Assembly: GCA_024364735.1 (NCBI GenBank)
Contig: JAGFNQ010008267.1
Location: 186,001-250,000 of the forward strand
DNA length: 64,000 nucleotides
Reading direction: 5' to 3'
DNA from: Boesenbergia rotunda
Taxonomy: Eukaryota; Streptophyta; Magnoliopsida; Zingiberales; Zingiberaceae
The notes beneath the pieces were generated by a model. It was not told the origin of the DNA. It did not search any database and saw only the letters and a program-made list of their open reading frames with translations. Below, piece after piece: positions 32,907-44,784 of this stretch. Numbering within the stretch: position 1 is the first letter of the stretch; each line of letters starts with the position of its first letter. The translations under genes and the position numbers were made by a program.

Positions 32907-34225
32907 TTAGAATAACTCCGGGTACTTGCGCCTCATTTCGTCCTCGCGTTCCCAGGTAGCTTCTTCGAACCGCTGACTTTGCCATAGGACCTTGACTAAG
33001 GGTACCTCCTTATTCCTCAGCTTCTTGACTTCTCTATCCAAAATCTGGATGGGTCTGCTTTCATAACTTAGGTCCTCTTGTACTTGTACTGTCTGCGGCT
33101 CGATCACTTGGTCCATATTCGGGATACACTTTTTAAGCAGGGACACATGGAATACGTTATGGATAGCTGACATCTCTGGAGGCAGCTCCAGCTCATATGC
33201 CACTTTCCCGACTCTCTTTAGAATCAGGTACGGCCCCACATAGCGCGGACTTTGTTTTCCTTTCTTCCCGAATCTGGTCACCCCTTTCATAGGAGCCACT
33301 TTGAGAAACACCACATCTCCAACATTAAATTCCAGTGGTCTACGTCGGACATCGGCATAACTCTTCTGCCGGCTCTGCGCAGTTTCTATCCGTTGTCGAA
33401 TCTTCCGTATAGCTCGGGTGGTGCTGTCAATAACATCCGTTGTGAGCCCCATGTCCTTCTTTTCACCACCCTCGTACCAACAGATCGGAGACCTACATCT
33501 CCTCCCATACAAGGCTTCATAAGGTGCCATTCCAATAGTAGCTTGGTAGCTATTGTTGTAAGCAAACTCCTCCAAGTATAGATATCGACACCAACTTCCC
33601 TTGAAATCCAGGGCACAAGCTCTCAACATATCTTCTAGTATTTGATTCACCCGTTCCGTTTGCCCATCCGTCTGAGGGTGAAAGGCGGTGCTAAATCGCA
33701 ACTTAGTGCCGAGAGACTTCTGAATGCATTCCCAAAAATGCAAAGTAAAGCAACCATCCCTATCTGAGATGATGGTCTTGGGGACTCCATGAAGCCTAAT
33801 TACTTCCTTAACATACAATTGAGCCAGTTGCTCAATCGAATAAGTCATCTTGATCGCCAAGAAGTGAGCAGACTTCGTTTGTCTGTCCACAATTACCCAT
33901 ATAGCATCATATCCATTCGTAGTCCTGGGAAGCCCTGAAATGAAATCCATAGAGATGTCTTCCCATTTCCACTCCGGAATCGCTAGTGGCTGCAGAACTC
34001 CTCCGGGTCGCTGGTGTTCTGCTTTTACTCGTTGGCAAGTCATGCAAGTACTAACATGCTGAGCCACATCCCTCTTCATACCGGACCACCAGAACTTCTC
34101 TTTTAGATCTTGATACATCTTGGTGGACCCTGGATGCATCGAATAAGGGGTCTCGTGAGCTTCCGTCAGTATTTTCCTTCGAAGCTCCGGATCATTAGGG
34201 ATGCATAGACGATCCCTAAGGTATA
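32907..34225 (-). CDS. pol: B integrase, GPY module and chromodomain (C-terminal Pol)
   Basis: The frame from 34139 (MHPGSTKMYQDL) to the stop at 32907 is open for 410 residues; the same frame extends upstream to about 34225. Order: HHCC zinc region ending CMTCQ, catalytic core with MDFISGLP and ISDRDG aspartates and the glutamate in DGQTERVNQ, then a GPY module (RYVGPYLILKRVGKVAYELE), then a chromodomain ending LWQSQRFEEATWERE and KYPELF. Integrase inserts the cDNA into the genome; the chromodomain of such elements is thought to steer it to heterochromatin. Domain order and C-terminus fit Tekay/Del. No break was seen in this frame; a frameshift at a run of nine C (34229-34237) separates it from RNase H. 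Confidence 0.93.
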
Positions 34226-34771
34226 TTACCCCCCCCCTTTGGCGATATGAAAACCGTCGCCTTTTCCTTCTACGATCTCCTGTTTTATTTTCTGGAGACC
34301 CAGATCACAATTTTGTTTTTCCAATATGTCCTCACATAGCACGGGCGATATTGTCATGGTGGAAAGTCGCCCGGAGATGATCTCGACCTCAAAATTCATA
34401 ATTTCTCTTCCAAGTGGTCGGGGTAATTTAGATATGGACATCAAAGTGGCACTTGACTTCCGGCTGAGTGCATCGGCCACCTTGTTCGCCTTCACTGGAT
34501 GATAGAAGATCTCGCAGTCATAGTCCTTTACCAACTCAAGCCATCGGCGTTGTCTCATATTCAGGTCCTTCTGAGTGAAGAAATATCGCAGACTCTGGTG
34601 GTCTGTATAAATTCGACACTGCGCTCCGTACAGATAATGCCTCCATATCTTAAGAGCGAAGACCACCGCGGCTAGTTCCAGATCATGAGTGGGGTAATTC
34701 TGTTCATATTCCTTGAGTTGTCTAGAGGCATAGGCAATAACTTTTCCATTCTGCATAAGTACAGCTCCAAG
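34226..34771 (-). pseudogene. pol: B RNase H domain
   Basis: Open from MQNGKVIAYASRQL (34756) through THDLELAAVVFALKIW, RIYTDHQSLRYFF and KVADALSRK to the C run at 34229-34237, where the frame is lost. The acidic residues in YSDAS (end of the RT frame), DLELAA and TDHQ are the catalytic set that degrades RNA in RNA:DNA hybrids. One TGA, in place of the usual glycine after SDASKL, separates it from RT. Confidence 0.9.
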
Positions 34772-35829
34772 TCATAATTTGGAGGCATCACTATACATGT
34801 CAAAGCTCTGATTACATTCTGGAAGGGTAAGGATTGGTGCACTGGTGAGTCTCCTTTTTAGTTCCAAGAAACTCTTTTCACAGTCTTCCGTCCATTCGTA
34901 CTTCTTATCCTTCCGGGTGAGAGCCATTAAAGGGGCTGCGATCCTCGAGAAATCCTCCACAAATTTTCTATAATAGCCTGCCAACCCCAGAAAACTTCTG
35001 ATCTCACTGGCGTTCTTCGGCCGGCTCCAGTTATTCACCGCTTCAACCTTCATTGGATCCACCATAACTCCATCCTTAGAGATAATATGGCCCAAAAAGC
35101 CCACTTGGTCAAGCCAGAACTCACATTTGGAAAATTTTGCATACAATTGCTTTTCCCGAAGAATCTCTAATACTTTCTTCAGATGTTCAGTGTGCTCCTC
35201 TTGGGTCCTCGAATAAATAAGAATATCATCGATGAAGACGATCACAAATTTGTCGAGGAACGACGAGAACACCCGATTCATCAGGTCCATAAACATAGTA
35301 GGGGCATTCGTCACGCCGAAAGGCATAACAACAAACTCAAAATGCCCGTACCTTGTTCGGAAAGCCGTCTTTGGAACATCCTCTTGTTTTACTCTAACTT
35401 GATGGTACCCAGACCTCAAATCAATTTTTGAGAAAATAGTGGCTCCCTTTAATTGGTCAAACAGGTCATCTATCCTCGGAAGGGGATACCTGTTCTTAAT
35501 GGTTACGTTGTTCAGCGCTCGATAATCTATGCACATACGCATAGATCCATCTTTCTTCTTCACAAACAATACTGGAGCTCCCCACGGGGAATGACTAGGG
35601 CGAATAAACCCCTTATCTAGCAACTCCTATAGCTGTTCCTGAAGTTCCTTCAACTCAACCGGTGCCATAGGGTAAGGTGCCTTGGAGATCGGGTTAGTAC
35701 CAGGAATTAATTCGATCTCAAATTCCACTTCTCTATCTGGAGCTAATCCTGGTAACTCATCTGGGAAAACCTTTGGGTAATCACATACCACCCGGACATC
35801 TTCCAGCTTCCGATCCTTCCCTTGACTGG
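34772..35829 (-). pseudogene. pol: B reverse transcriptase (one TAG upstream)
   Basis: The open frame 34772-35623 begins MLDKGFIRPSHSPWGAP and carries the RT palm words SMRMCIDYRALN, KIDLRSGYHQVRV, FVVMPFGVTNAPTMF and the catalytic FIDDIL, then FLGHIISKDG and the thumb/connection region. It ends at SDASKL with TGA. Upstream, in the same frame (35627-35824), VCDYPKVFPDELPGL and FEIELIPGT continue the protein; a TAG at about 35624 replaces the usual glutamine before ELLDKGF. Solo LTR C cuts the gene at 35829 between protease and RT. Apart from these breaks the domain is full length. Confidence 0.92.
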
Positions 35830-35854
35830 TGTAACGCCCCGAAATTTCCCATAT

Positions 35855-36240
35855 GAAATATTAGGAAATATATAAATTCATGAATATGAAATATGGTGAA
35901 ATTCATGAAATGGTATCATGAAATATTATGAAATATTATGAATTCATAAATAAATTCATGAATATGAAATATGATGAAATTCATGAAATAGTATCATGAA
36001 ATATTATGAAATATTATGAATTCATAAATATGAAATATTATGGAATTCATGAAATAGTATCATGAAATATTATGAAATATTATGAATTCATAAATATGAA
36101 ATATTATGGAATTCATGAAATAGTATCATGAAATGTTATGAAATATTATGAATTCATAAATATGCAATATTATTGAATTCATGAAATATTATTATCATGA
36201 AATATTATGTGAATAATATTTATAAAATATTATGTAAATA
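35855..36240 (+). repeat. 66-base tandem repeat in solo LTR C
   Basis: Units with AGTATCATGAAATATTATGA recur at 35990, 36056 and 36122 (period 66), with decayed units on either side. Confidence 0.85.
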
Positions 36241-36370
36241 ATGTTATGAATTCAGGAAAAATATTAGAAAATATTATGAATTCATAAACATGAAATATTA
36301 TGAAATTTCATGATGGGCTTGGCTTAGTGGGCTTTGATATGGATTAGTGCAAAAGGTGATAAAAAGGAGG

Positions 36371-36433
36371 GGGCAAGGATTGAACCTTGAACCTCGTAGT
36401 TGTACTCTCCATGTCTTAACCACAACACCAAGC
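36371..36433 (-). other. tRNA-like module in solo LTR C (antisense)
   Basis: Minus strand: A-box-like GTTGTGGTTAAGAC, then CAAGGTTCAATCCTTG with a B-box in a perfect stem. About 80 bases upstream of the TATA box. Confidence 0.65.
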
Positions 36434-36512
36434 ATTGTTTCTTGTTGAGAGGATGAGAAACATGCTTGTTAAGTGTGTAAGAGTGAAGAGACATGTCTTT
36501 TCATGAGAAAAG

Positions 36513-36520
36513 TATAAATA
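36513..36520 (+). promoter_or_regulatory. TATA box of solo LTR C
   Basis: TATAAATA followed by pyrimidine-rich leader. Confidence 0.65.
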
Positions 36521-36787
36521 AGGGGAAGTTGGAGTAACTTCCTTCTCTTCTTTTCTTCTTCCTCTTCACTCTTCCCCACCGAGACCCTCTCCCCATCTCC
36601 TTCTCATTTTCGAAAATCAAGTCTAGGGTTCTAGCCCTAGAAAAGTTGGAAGGAAGAAGACCTTTGAAGGTTCTTGCCACTACTAAGTCTAAGGAGCCCT
36701 AGAGAAGATTCGGAAAGGATTTTCACTTGCCCTACAAATCTAGGGTACCCTACGGAGTAAGAGAAAGAGAAATCCAAGCGAAAGGAT

Positions 36788-38791
36788 GTAAGTATCCTCT
36801 CGCCTGTCGCATAATCGCTATTGAATGTTTGCTTGTTTTGTTCTTTGGAAAATTCACAAGAACTTCCCTAGTGGAAGTTTCGGCCACTCCTTGTAAGGGG
36901 GTCCAAGAGAAGGCTTTTGATCATACTTTGATGCATGCTAGTACCCCTAGGAACTTTATACTCATATGTGATGTTTCTAAATTTTTGGAAACACAAAAGT
37001 TAGGGTTTGGTACCCTACAAAGTTTCGGCCACCACCCACTTATGGGCTTTGGTTGCTTCTTGATGCATGAGGATATCCCTAGGAACTTAGGGTATGAATT
37101 TATGTTATTTTTCCATCATGTGTGATAACAAGAATTAGGGTTTTAGTGCCCTACAACTTTCGGCCAAGCATGATAGAAATTAGGGTTTGGGGATTTTATG
37201 ATTTTCTATAATGGATTCATGCTTAGGAATGTAGATCAAGTGTTTGAATATATGTTTGTATGAATATTTGATACTCCTACCCTATGAAACTAGGGTTAGG
37301 GTTTAGATGGGTTTCGGCCAAGACCTAGGAATTAGGGTTAGTGAGGATTGAATTATCACATAATGTATCCATGCTTAGTATATTGTATGATAGTGTATAC
37401 AAGGTGTTGTATAGATGGTTGTGTGAATATTTCATTGCCAAAAATTGAACTTGCCCTATCATAGGACTTTCGGCCAAGGCATAGACTTTAGGGTTTGTGA
37501 AAATTAATTATCCTATGATATATGTTTAAGGTTGGGGATAATCATATGTATATGTATGTGGTGTTAAATGGAAGGGTTGATATGTAAACCTTAAATTGTT
37601 AGCATGCTATGATATGTTTATGTATGAGGTGTTTGAATAAATGTATGTGTGAATGATTAATGCAAAAGTCCTGATATTTCCCTACTCTTGATGTTTCGGC
37701 CAACCCACTAGGACTAGGGTTTGTAAAGGTCAAACTACCCTATGATATATGTTTATGGTTGGGGATGATCATATGTGTATGTATGTGGTGTTAAATGGAA
37801 TGGTTGATAAGGAAACCTTAATTGTTAGCATGCTTTGATATGTTTATGTATGAGGTGTTTAAATGAGATGTCTGATTGAAATCTTAATTGATAGCATGCT
37901 ACCACTTCCTACGATATGAGTATGACCTATGTGACCAAAGCTTGTCAGGTCTAAGGTAGGTTAAGTGGTTGAAATATGATGCATGATGAAGTATGTATGA
38001 ACATGTATGGAATATGATATATGTATGAACAAGTATGAAATATGATGTATGTATAAACATGTATGAAATATGATGCATGTATGAACAAGTATGAAATATG
38101 ATGTATGTATGGACATGCATGAAATATGATGTATGTATGAGCATGCCTTATAGCCCATGGGGCACACTTATGAAATTGCATGTGATATGTTAAAATGCTT
38201 GAAGGGATACTCAAATAGTATGGGATCAAGAGCACCCGAATGTGTGGTGTGTCCCAAGGGGATCAAGAGCACCCTTAAAGAGTGGTGTGTCCCATAAGAG
38301 TAAATATGGAGTATTCCTTAGCATATATGTAACAGCATGATAAGTATTTTACTTTTAAGTTGTGTACCCGACTCGGAAGGGGGTCGTTAAACAAATCCGG
38401 GGTGCATGTTAACGTGGCTCCGGTAGGACGGAAGGGTCCTGCTCTAATGACTTGGTGGCTCGCTACCCCAATTCATTAGGGAACGCGCAATAGTTCCGCG
38501 CGATAGTTGGTACACAACAGGGCCCAATATGATATGGATGTATTTTTAAGTAATACCACTATGGAATTGTTTTGAAAACATTCATTGAAAGCATTTGTTA
38601 TATGTGAAGAGTATGCTTATGGTACTTGATACTGCATGCTTAGAAACTTAGATGGTTGATATGCTTTGATGAACTTATACTTATGATTGATTATGTGTAC
38701 ATGTTATATTCTTTCGCACGGATTTTGCGAGTAGGACAGGATCCTTACTAAGCATTGTGCTTACTAGTTTATGTGTTGTCTTATGCTGCAG
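36788..38791 (+). other. Candidate intron inside solo LTR C
   Basis: Donor GGAT|GTAAGTATCCTCTCGCC at 36788. Branch-point-like CCTTACTAAGC near 38750, then a pyrimidine-rich stretch and TTATGCTGCAG ending at 38791. Confidence 0.5.
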
Positions 38792-39172
38792 ATAACACTT
38801 AAATGGAAGGAAGAGGCAGGAGGCTGAAGATGTGTGGGGTGGTGGCTCGGGAAGAAAGATTTCTATATCTACATATTTATGCTTATGTTATGCTCCTTGA
38901 CAATAAGTGTTAGTGATTAGGATTGACATGGCATGATAGTGTTTACCTTGGAGGTCTCTTATACTTGATTATGTTATGAGTTACATTACTAGTGATATTA
39001 TCATGTTGTAGAATGACTTTGATAGTTAAACAAGCATGCTTAGTCTTTAAGTCCTTGCATTGTTGTTTTAATGTCATGCTAGGAGATAGAAATAGAAAAA
39101 AAATATTACTATATGATTGAATGTACGTAACCCCGCCCCGAGAGTAGATATAAGGGCGGGCGTTACAACTGG

Positions 39173-40107
39173 CATCCACCACATATGCTAGAAATCCAGT
39201 ACATCCTTTGTCTAACATCTTCTGAGCTTGGAGAGCTGATAAATATTTCCCGGTTCTTTTCCTTGACTCCCCGATAAAATTCGAACTTAGAACTTCCCTC
39301 AGGTCGAAAGACCACCTTTCGCTTACGGCACTCAATAGAAGCACCGTATTTACCCAGGAAGTCCATTCCCATTATAACATCATAATCATGCATGTCAAGT
39401 ACTATCAGATCGCAGTAAAGTTCCCTTCCTGAAATTCTGACCGGCACCGCACGCAGTACATGAGTAGATGTCATTATCTCTCCTGAAGGCAGGGTCGTTA
39501 AGAACCTGCCATCCAACTCTTGCGGATGCCTATCTATCTTCTTGGTATATGGCACAGAAATAAACGAGTGCGTTGCACCAGTATCAAATAATGTTGTAGC
39601 ATACTGACTGAAAATAAGTATCTGACCTGTGACAACCGTAGAAGCTTCCGCAGTGTCCTCCTTGGTAACCGAGAAAACCCTGGCATTCGTCACTGTTGGA
39701 GAGGCCTCCAACATCGGGGTTCCTTCCAGCTCAGCTGGCATATAGTGCAATTTCGCCGGTGCACCCTGGTACTGAGCCAGTGGTTGGGGAGGGGCCTGAT
39801 TCTTTGTAGGACAGTGAGCCGCCATATGTCCCTCCACACCACAGGTGAAACACCGGTTCGTGCCCTTGCGGCATTCTCCGGAGTGATTCTTCCCGCATGT
39901 CGTGCACGATGAAAACTTGGTCTGTTTATTTGCTGGTCCCCCTGGAGCGTTGTTCCATGACTTCCTTTTTCCACCCTGATCCCCCTTCCCGCTAGCGTGG
40001 TTGCTCTGGGACCTCTGTCCTCCTAAGCGATTATTAATGGAAAGAACATTAGGGATAATGAGAGAAAGAATCGAGGATTCCGGTATGAACTTGACTCTTA
40101 CTTTCAT
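39173..40107 (-). pseudogene. pol: B Gag zinc knuckle and aspartic protease
   Basis: Minus-strand frame from about 40060: basic linker, then CTTCGKNHSGECR and CFTCGVEGHMAAHC (a correct CCHC knuckle), a linker, then TTLFDTGATHSFIS with the DTG catalytic site of the retroviral-type protease and DVIMGMDFLGKYGASIECR toward its end. It is in a different frame from the gag frame upstream, with the shift near 40050-40107. A second shift near 39260-39300 moves the remainder (YLSALQAQKMLDKGC...) into another frame. Solo LTR C begins just beyond the end. The protease would cut the polyprotein. Confidence 0.88.
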
Positions 40108-40885
40108 TCATCGCCTTCCGTTGCTGAGTGATATTGTTCAGGTAGTGCTCAGTGAGTAGGGCACTACTAAACAGTTCCTCAGCGGTTTGGGGCCTGTTAA
40201 CTCCACCAGCCACATTCAGAGCTATTTCAGGCCGCAACATTCTTAGCATAAGTCGGACCCTCTCTTTCTCAGTACGGACCAAATCAGGGCACAGCCGAGC
40301 CAGTCGATTAAATTTCTTCACGGCCTCATTAACCGAGAGATCGCCCTGCCGGAATTCCGTGAATTCGTCGTAGTGTTTATTCATGACCCGCATGTTGAAG
40401 AATTCTTCAATGAACTCTGATTCAAAATCGGACCATACCATCTGGTCCACCGGTCTCTTGGCCTTGACCCTTTCCCACCACATTCTGGCATCCCCAGTCA
40501 GGCAGAATGACGCACACTTGATCTTCTCATGCTCAGGCCAGTCCAACAGCTCCAGAGTACTTTCCATCATCTTGAACCATGCTTGGGCGTCCCAAGGTTC
40601 GCCAGCACCAGAAAAATTTTCCGGTTTCAGCCTTAACCATTGGATCAGGTAAGCCTCCTGTCGTGACACAGTGGTCGAGCCCGGCGGAGGAGTGTGCGTA
40701 ACCGTAGGTGCCACAGGTATAGCAGTCTGGTTCACTGGTGGAGTAGTAGAATTTTCCTGTTGGTTCATCAAGGTGTTAATAGTCTGCTGCTGCTCGGTGA
40801 CTTGGCGCTGAAGTTGGGTTACCAATTGCACCAGATCAGGCGGTGGGGCTGCCTCGTTAAGTCGGTTACTCTGTCTTCTAACCAT
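40049..40885 (-). CDS. gag: B Gag, matrix-capsid part (278 aa before the frameshift)
   Basis: I chose the ATG at 40885 (MVRRQSNRLNEAAPP) over the one at 40906 because A's gag starts with the same motif. A glutamine-rich coiled-coil segment (LVTQLQRQVTEQQQ) is followed by a proline-rich linker and the gypsy capsid domain: WLRLKPENFSGAGEPW, CASFCLTGDARMWWERV, FFNMRVMNKHYDEF, LSVNEAVKKFNRLARLCP, RPQTAEELFSSALLTEHY. The frame ends at 40049 shortly before the zinc knuckle, which lies in another frame. It would assemble the particle and package RNA. Confidence 0.9.
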   Translation of the reverse strand: MVRRQSNRLNEAAPPPDLVQLVTQLQRQVTEQQQTINTLMNQQENSTTPPVNQTAIPVAPTVTHTPPPGSTTVSRQEAYLIQWLRLKPENFSGAGEPWDAQAWFKMMESTLELLDWPEHEKIKCASFCLTGDARMWWERVKAKRPVDQMVWSDFESEFIEEFFNMRVMNKHYDEFTEFRQGDLSVNEAVKKFNRLARLCPDLVRTEKERVRLMLRMLRPEIALNVAGGVNRPQTAEELFSSALLTEHYLNNITQQRKAMNESKSQVHTGILDSFSHYP

Positions 40886-41152
40886 GTTTTTCTTCACCAA
40901 AGACAAGTATGATCATTATCAGTCCTTTTCTACCCCTATATTATTCTAAGCATCTAATTCCTAAAAGAAGATAAAATATCATTCATCGTTACATATCTTA
41001 AGGTACCTTTCATCATAACCATCGTTCATACTTGCATATCCTAAATCATAAAACATCTTACTATAAGATATGTAAGGAGGTACTTACTTGGAAGCGGCAG
41101 GAAGAGGGCTTGATGTGTGTGTAGTGAGATGGTTACTGCTCTGATATCAACC
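40886..41152 (-). other. B leader with degenerate tRNA-iMet primer site
   Basis: Minus strand TGATATCAGAGC (41138-41149) differs from the A site TGGTATCAGAGC by one G to A. A donor-like CTTCCAAGTAAGTACC near 41087 matches CTTCCAAGTAAG at 28618-28630 in A. Confidence 0.75.
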
Positions 41153-41492
41153 TGTAACGCCTGCTTTTTTTTTTCCTAAGCGGCGTAACGTTAACATGCT
41201 TAGGGCATGTAGACATCATAAGGCAGTGGAATAACTTTAACTTATACATGCCCTATCACCATTCCTAACTTAATAACATGTGAACCTTAGCGCATTAACT
41301 TTGAACTTAAGCATCATATCATGTCATACATAACATCATATCATAGGTTCCAGAAGTCATTATTCAAACATATAAGTAACCGAGGTGAAGTTCTAGCATC
41401 AACAGTAAACATAAGGTTTCCTGGGCCAAGTCACTACTACACACATGCGTTCTTGCCCTCCTGCTGCTTCCATTAGTATCCCCTTGAATGAT

Positions 41493-43899
41493 CTGCGGTA
41501 TAAGGAAATAAGACTGTAAGCACACAGGCTTAGTAAGACTCTTTCCTACTCACAAAAATCATTCATCATTCATCATCTCATAATGAGCACATGAAACATT
41601 AACATACTTGGTGCTCTACTTAGAACATAACATCTTACATCACTTATCGTATACATAGCATGGCATTAACATAAACATAGTAAACATTCTAAACATTTCA
41701 TGATACATGGCATAAACATAAACATAGTAAACATTCTAAGCATGGCATGATACGTAGCATAAACATAAACATAGTGAACATTCTAAGCATGACATAATAC
41801 ATGGCATAATACCTATCATGTCATATGAACATCTTCTTAACAGAATCATGGCATAGTTCATTCATTCTCATGCATACTTCTTAACATGAACGTAAGCATA
41901 AAATCTTATCACATAGCATAATCCATAACATGAATGGATGCATGAGTGGAATGCATATACATAAGGATGCTTAACTTTTAAAAACATACTTTTAAATGCT
42001 TAACATAATCATCATAACATCATTTGGGGTCCCCGTCTTGTACCACATACATACATCATAGTGCGCATCCCTAGCAAGTCCGAGGTCGCGAGCCCCGACC
42101 TACTAGGGTAAGGACAGCATAGTCGGTAGTCCCCAAACCGAGGCGTTCTTAAGGTGCCCATCCCTGTTGCACAGCTCCGGTAGTGCCAGAACCGTGGACA
42201 GCTTCGGTAGTCCAAAACCGGGGCGTTCTTAAGGTATCCATCCCTTGGACCCATACTTCGGTCCGGTACAAGCCCGTACATAAAGTAAAATACTTTTCAT
42301 GTTTCATCATTCATAACACATTCATAGCATAACCATGTTACATAAAGCATGACTTAACACATGCTTGTCCTTTCATTGTTCATTCTTATTGCATAACATC
42401 ATGATGCCTGTAAGGCATGAGCATTATCTTCATTCATAAACATGGTATGCATCTTCTTTCATAAGCATGACATACATCTTTATTCATACAACATGGCATG
42501 CATCATTCTTATCATGAACATAAACATAACATACTTATCATGACATCGTTCTTATTATGAACCTAACATAACATACCTATCATAGCATCATTCTTATCAT
42601 GAACATACCCCTATCATACTTCATCATTCATATCATGAACATAAACCTATCATACTTATCATGGCATCCAGTCATAACCTAAACATTAACCATAAAGCAT
42701 GGTGCTTAAACCTTAGGGACATGGTTAACATGATTCCTACCACATGCTTGATCCTATACATATAAATACTTTATGGTAAATATGAACCATCATTCTTTGA
42801 ACCCTAACTCCACCCCCAAACCCTAGATCCAAGTCTTGGCCGAAACTTCTAAGGTGGAGTTCCATCAATTCCATAAACATGTAATATAGCATAAGGTAAA
42901 GGAACTACCATACATTATTTATAAGACCATAGGAAGTCCTTGGGGCTCATGATTAGGGTCAACCCTAACCTTTAGGCCACTTTCCTAGGGCTGGCCGAAA
43001 CTTATAAGTCCATGGGGGTATGGAAAAATTCCATTAAAATCCCCAATCAATCATTAAACACTAATCACATCTTACCATAGAGCCATTGGAGCCCTTACTT
43101 GAAATAAATCATAACTTTTACCCTATTAACCCTTCTTGGCCGAAACTTATAGAGTCTCCAGGCCATGTGAAAATTCACATAATCACCCTCCATCACCCTT
43201 ATATCATGACAACACATAAAAATATATACTTGAAGTTTAGGACTCAACCCTGACCTTTGGGTCCTTGAGGTTGGCCGAAACTTATAGGGTCTCTAGGGTA
43301 ATCCAAAAATTCCCAAAAATTATACTTAACCTCTACACATTATAAGGGAACATTAAATAACATTATCAAGATTTTTGGCATAATTATAGACATTTAAATC
43401 ATGGTGGCCGAAACCCTTAAACTTAGGGTTCTTAGTTTTGTTTCTTTCATGTTGGCCGAAACCCTAGGGTGTCCTAGGTACTCCAAAAATTCCCAAAAAT
43501 TATAATTAACCTCTAAACATCATAAGGGAACATTAAACAACATTATCATGATTTTTAGATTAATTATAGACCTTTAAATCATGGTGGCCGAAACCCTTAA
43601 ACTTAGGGTTCTTAGTTTTGTTTCTTTCATGTTGGCCGAAACCCTAGGGTGTCCTAGGGTACTCCAAAAATCCCCAAAAATTATACTTAACCTCTAAACA
43701 TCATAAGGGAACATTGAACAACATTATCATGATTTTTAGCATAATTATAGACCTTTAAATCATGGTGACCGAAACCCTTAAACTTAAGGTTCTTGGTTTT
43801 TCTTCCTTTCAACATCAAATCCAAAAACTAACCAATATATCATGCTAAAAATCATGGAAATCATAAGGAACTATTATATCACAGGTGAGGGAGTCTTAC
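41493..43899 (-). other. Candidate intron inside B 5' LTR
   Basis: Minus strand donor AAG|GTAAGACTCCCTCACC at 43899; acceptor ending CCGCAG at 41493. Same blocks as in the left LTR. Confidence 0.45.
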
Positions 43900-44130
43900 C
43901 TTGGGTTTCTTGATTTTTTGAACCTTGGATGAGAAGAAAATGGTAAGATCTTTGGACCCTTGAACACCCTTGTCCTTGTATCCTTGGAAGACCCCTTAGA
44001 TCTTGGAGATGAGACCTTGGTGGAAGTTTTTCCAAGGGAGAGCTCCCTTGAAGGTGTTTGGCTAGGATGAGGGAAGGAGGAGGAAGCAATTGCAAAGTAA
44101 TGGGAAGAAAAGGTAACTCCCAAACCCCCC

Positions 44131-44138
44131 TATTTATC
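44131..44138 (-). promoter_or_regulatory. TATA box of B 5' LTR
   Basis: GATAAATA on the minus strand, about 640 bases into the LTR. Confidence 0.55.
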
Positions 44139-44235
44139 ACCCATTAAGGAGGTAAATGAAGAGTCTCTCCATGACCCTTCATCTTCTTCTAAGCCTTAAC
44201 CAATATCCACTTCATTTCTCATAACATTCCCTTGC

Positions 44236-44297
44236 TAGATGAGTTGGTTAGAGCCTACATGGTTGTACAAGAGGTCCAAGGTTCAATCCTTGGCTTA
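44236..44297 (+). other. tRNA-like module in B 5' LTR (antisense)
   Basis: Same as 32330-32390: A-box GAGTTGGTTAGAGCC and B-box GGTTCAATCC in a T-arm-like stem, with two extra bases (CA) between them. Confidence 0.7.
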
Positions 44298-44784
44298 TGT
44301 ACCTTTATTTTTATTTTTATTTTTATTTCATTTATCTTATTATTTTATTATTCCTAAATTCTGAAAATCCCCCCTAAAATCACCCATAATTATGCTAATA
44401 TTCCTAAATAAAATCCTTTTATATTTATATTAATTTTACCTAATTAATACCCATTTTTGGGCCCATTTAAAGCTCATTAGTACCTAATTTCTCGATTTAA
44501 ATAGGAACATTAGGCTAAGATTTACCCATAATCGTGCTAATATGCCTAATTAAATCATATTTATATTTATACTAATTTTTTTTACCTAAAATCCACCTAT
44601 AATCGTTGTACTAGAAAGTCCATATAAGGCCCATTAGTACTTAGTTTTTCTCAATTTAAATGAGAAAATACGGATTTCTAGGCCACATTTTGTATTAATA
44701 TTTCTAGATCCCTCGGAAAATTATCTAAACATGCTCAATATTTTAAGAAAATATTAAGAGAATTTTCCGGGTCGTTACAAGCTT

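Larger units (their letters stand above)
35830..39167 (+). mobile_element. Solo LTR 'C', Tekay-like (3338 bp)
   Basis: Runs TGTAACGCCCCG...GGGCGTTACA with perfect duplication actgg (35825-35829 and 39168-39172), in B's protease-RT interval. No internal genes. It has the same plan as the other Tekay-like LTRs: antisense tRNA-like module, TATA box, donor block, TTTCGGCCA-rich body, acceptor block. The 132-codon frame at 36727-37125 lies in the putative leader and crosses the donor; it has no recognisable domain. Confidence 0.93.
29266..44779 (-). mobile_element. Tekay/Del-like Ty3/gypsy chromovirus 'B', nearly intact, minus strand
   Basis: LTRs of 3.6 kb at both ends, highly similar to each other, target duplication agctt (29261-29265 and 44780-44784), primer site next to the right LTR and purine tract next to the left LTR. 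Interior on the minus strand: gag, zinc knuckle, protease, RT, RNase H, integrase, GPY module, chromodomain. It inserted in A's gag and was later hit by solo LTR C. Only a few stops and frameshifts are present, so it is much younger than A. Confidence 0.95.
41153..44779 (-). repeat. B 5' LTR (right copy, 3627 bp)
   Basis: Near-identical to 29266-32872. It carries the ancestral-looking block after CATCATAG at about 42061 (GTGCGCATCCCTAGC...), which is replaced in the left copy. Transcription of B would start here, reading leftward. Confidence 0.94.

Noticed and set aside
36727..37125. 132-codon frame in solo LTR C
   Set aside because: It lies in the transcribed part of an LTR, crosses a conserved donor-like site and has no domain; the equivalent frame is not kept in A, B, D or G.
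37899..38235. Minus-strand frames with repeated YIIFHTCSY-like segments
   Set aside because: They are translations of a simple ATGTATGAACAAGTATGAAATATG repeat in solo LTR C.
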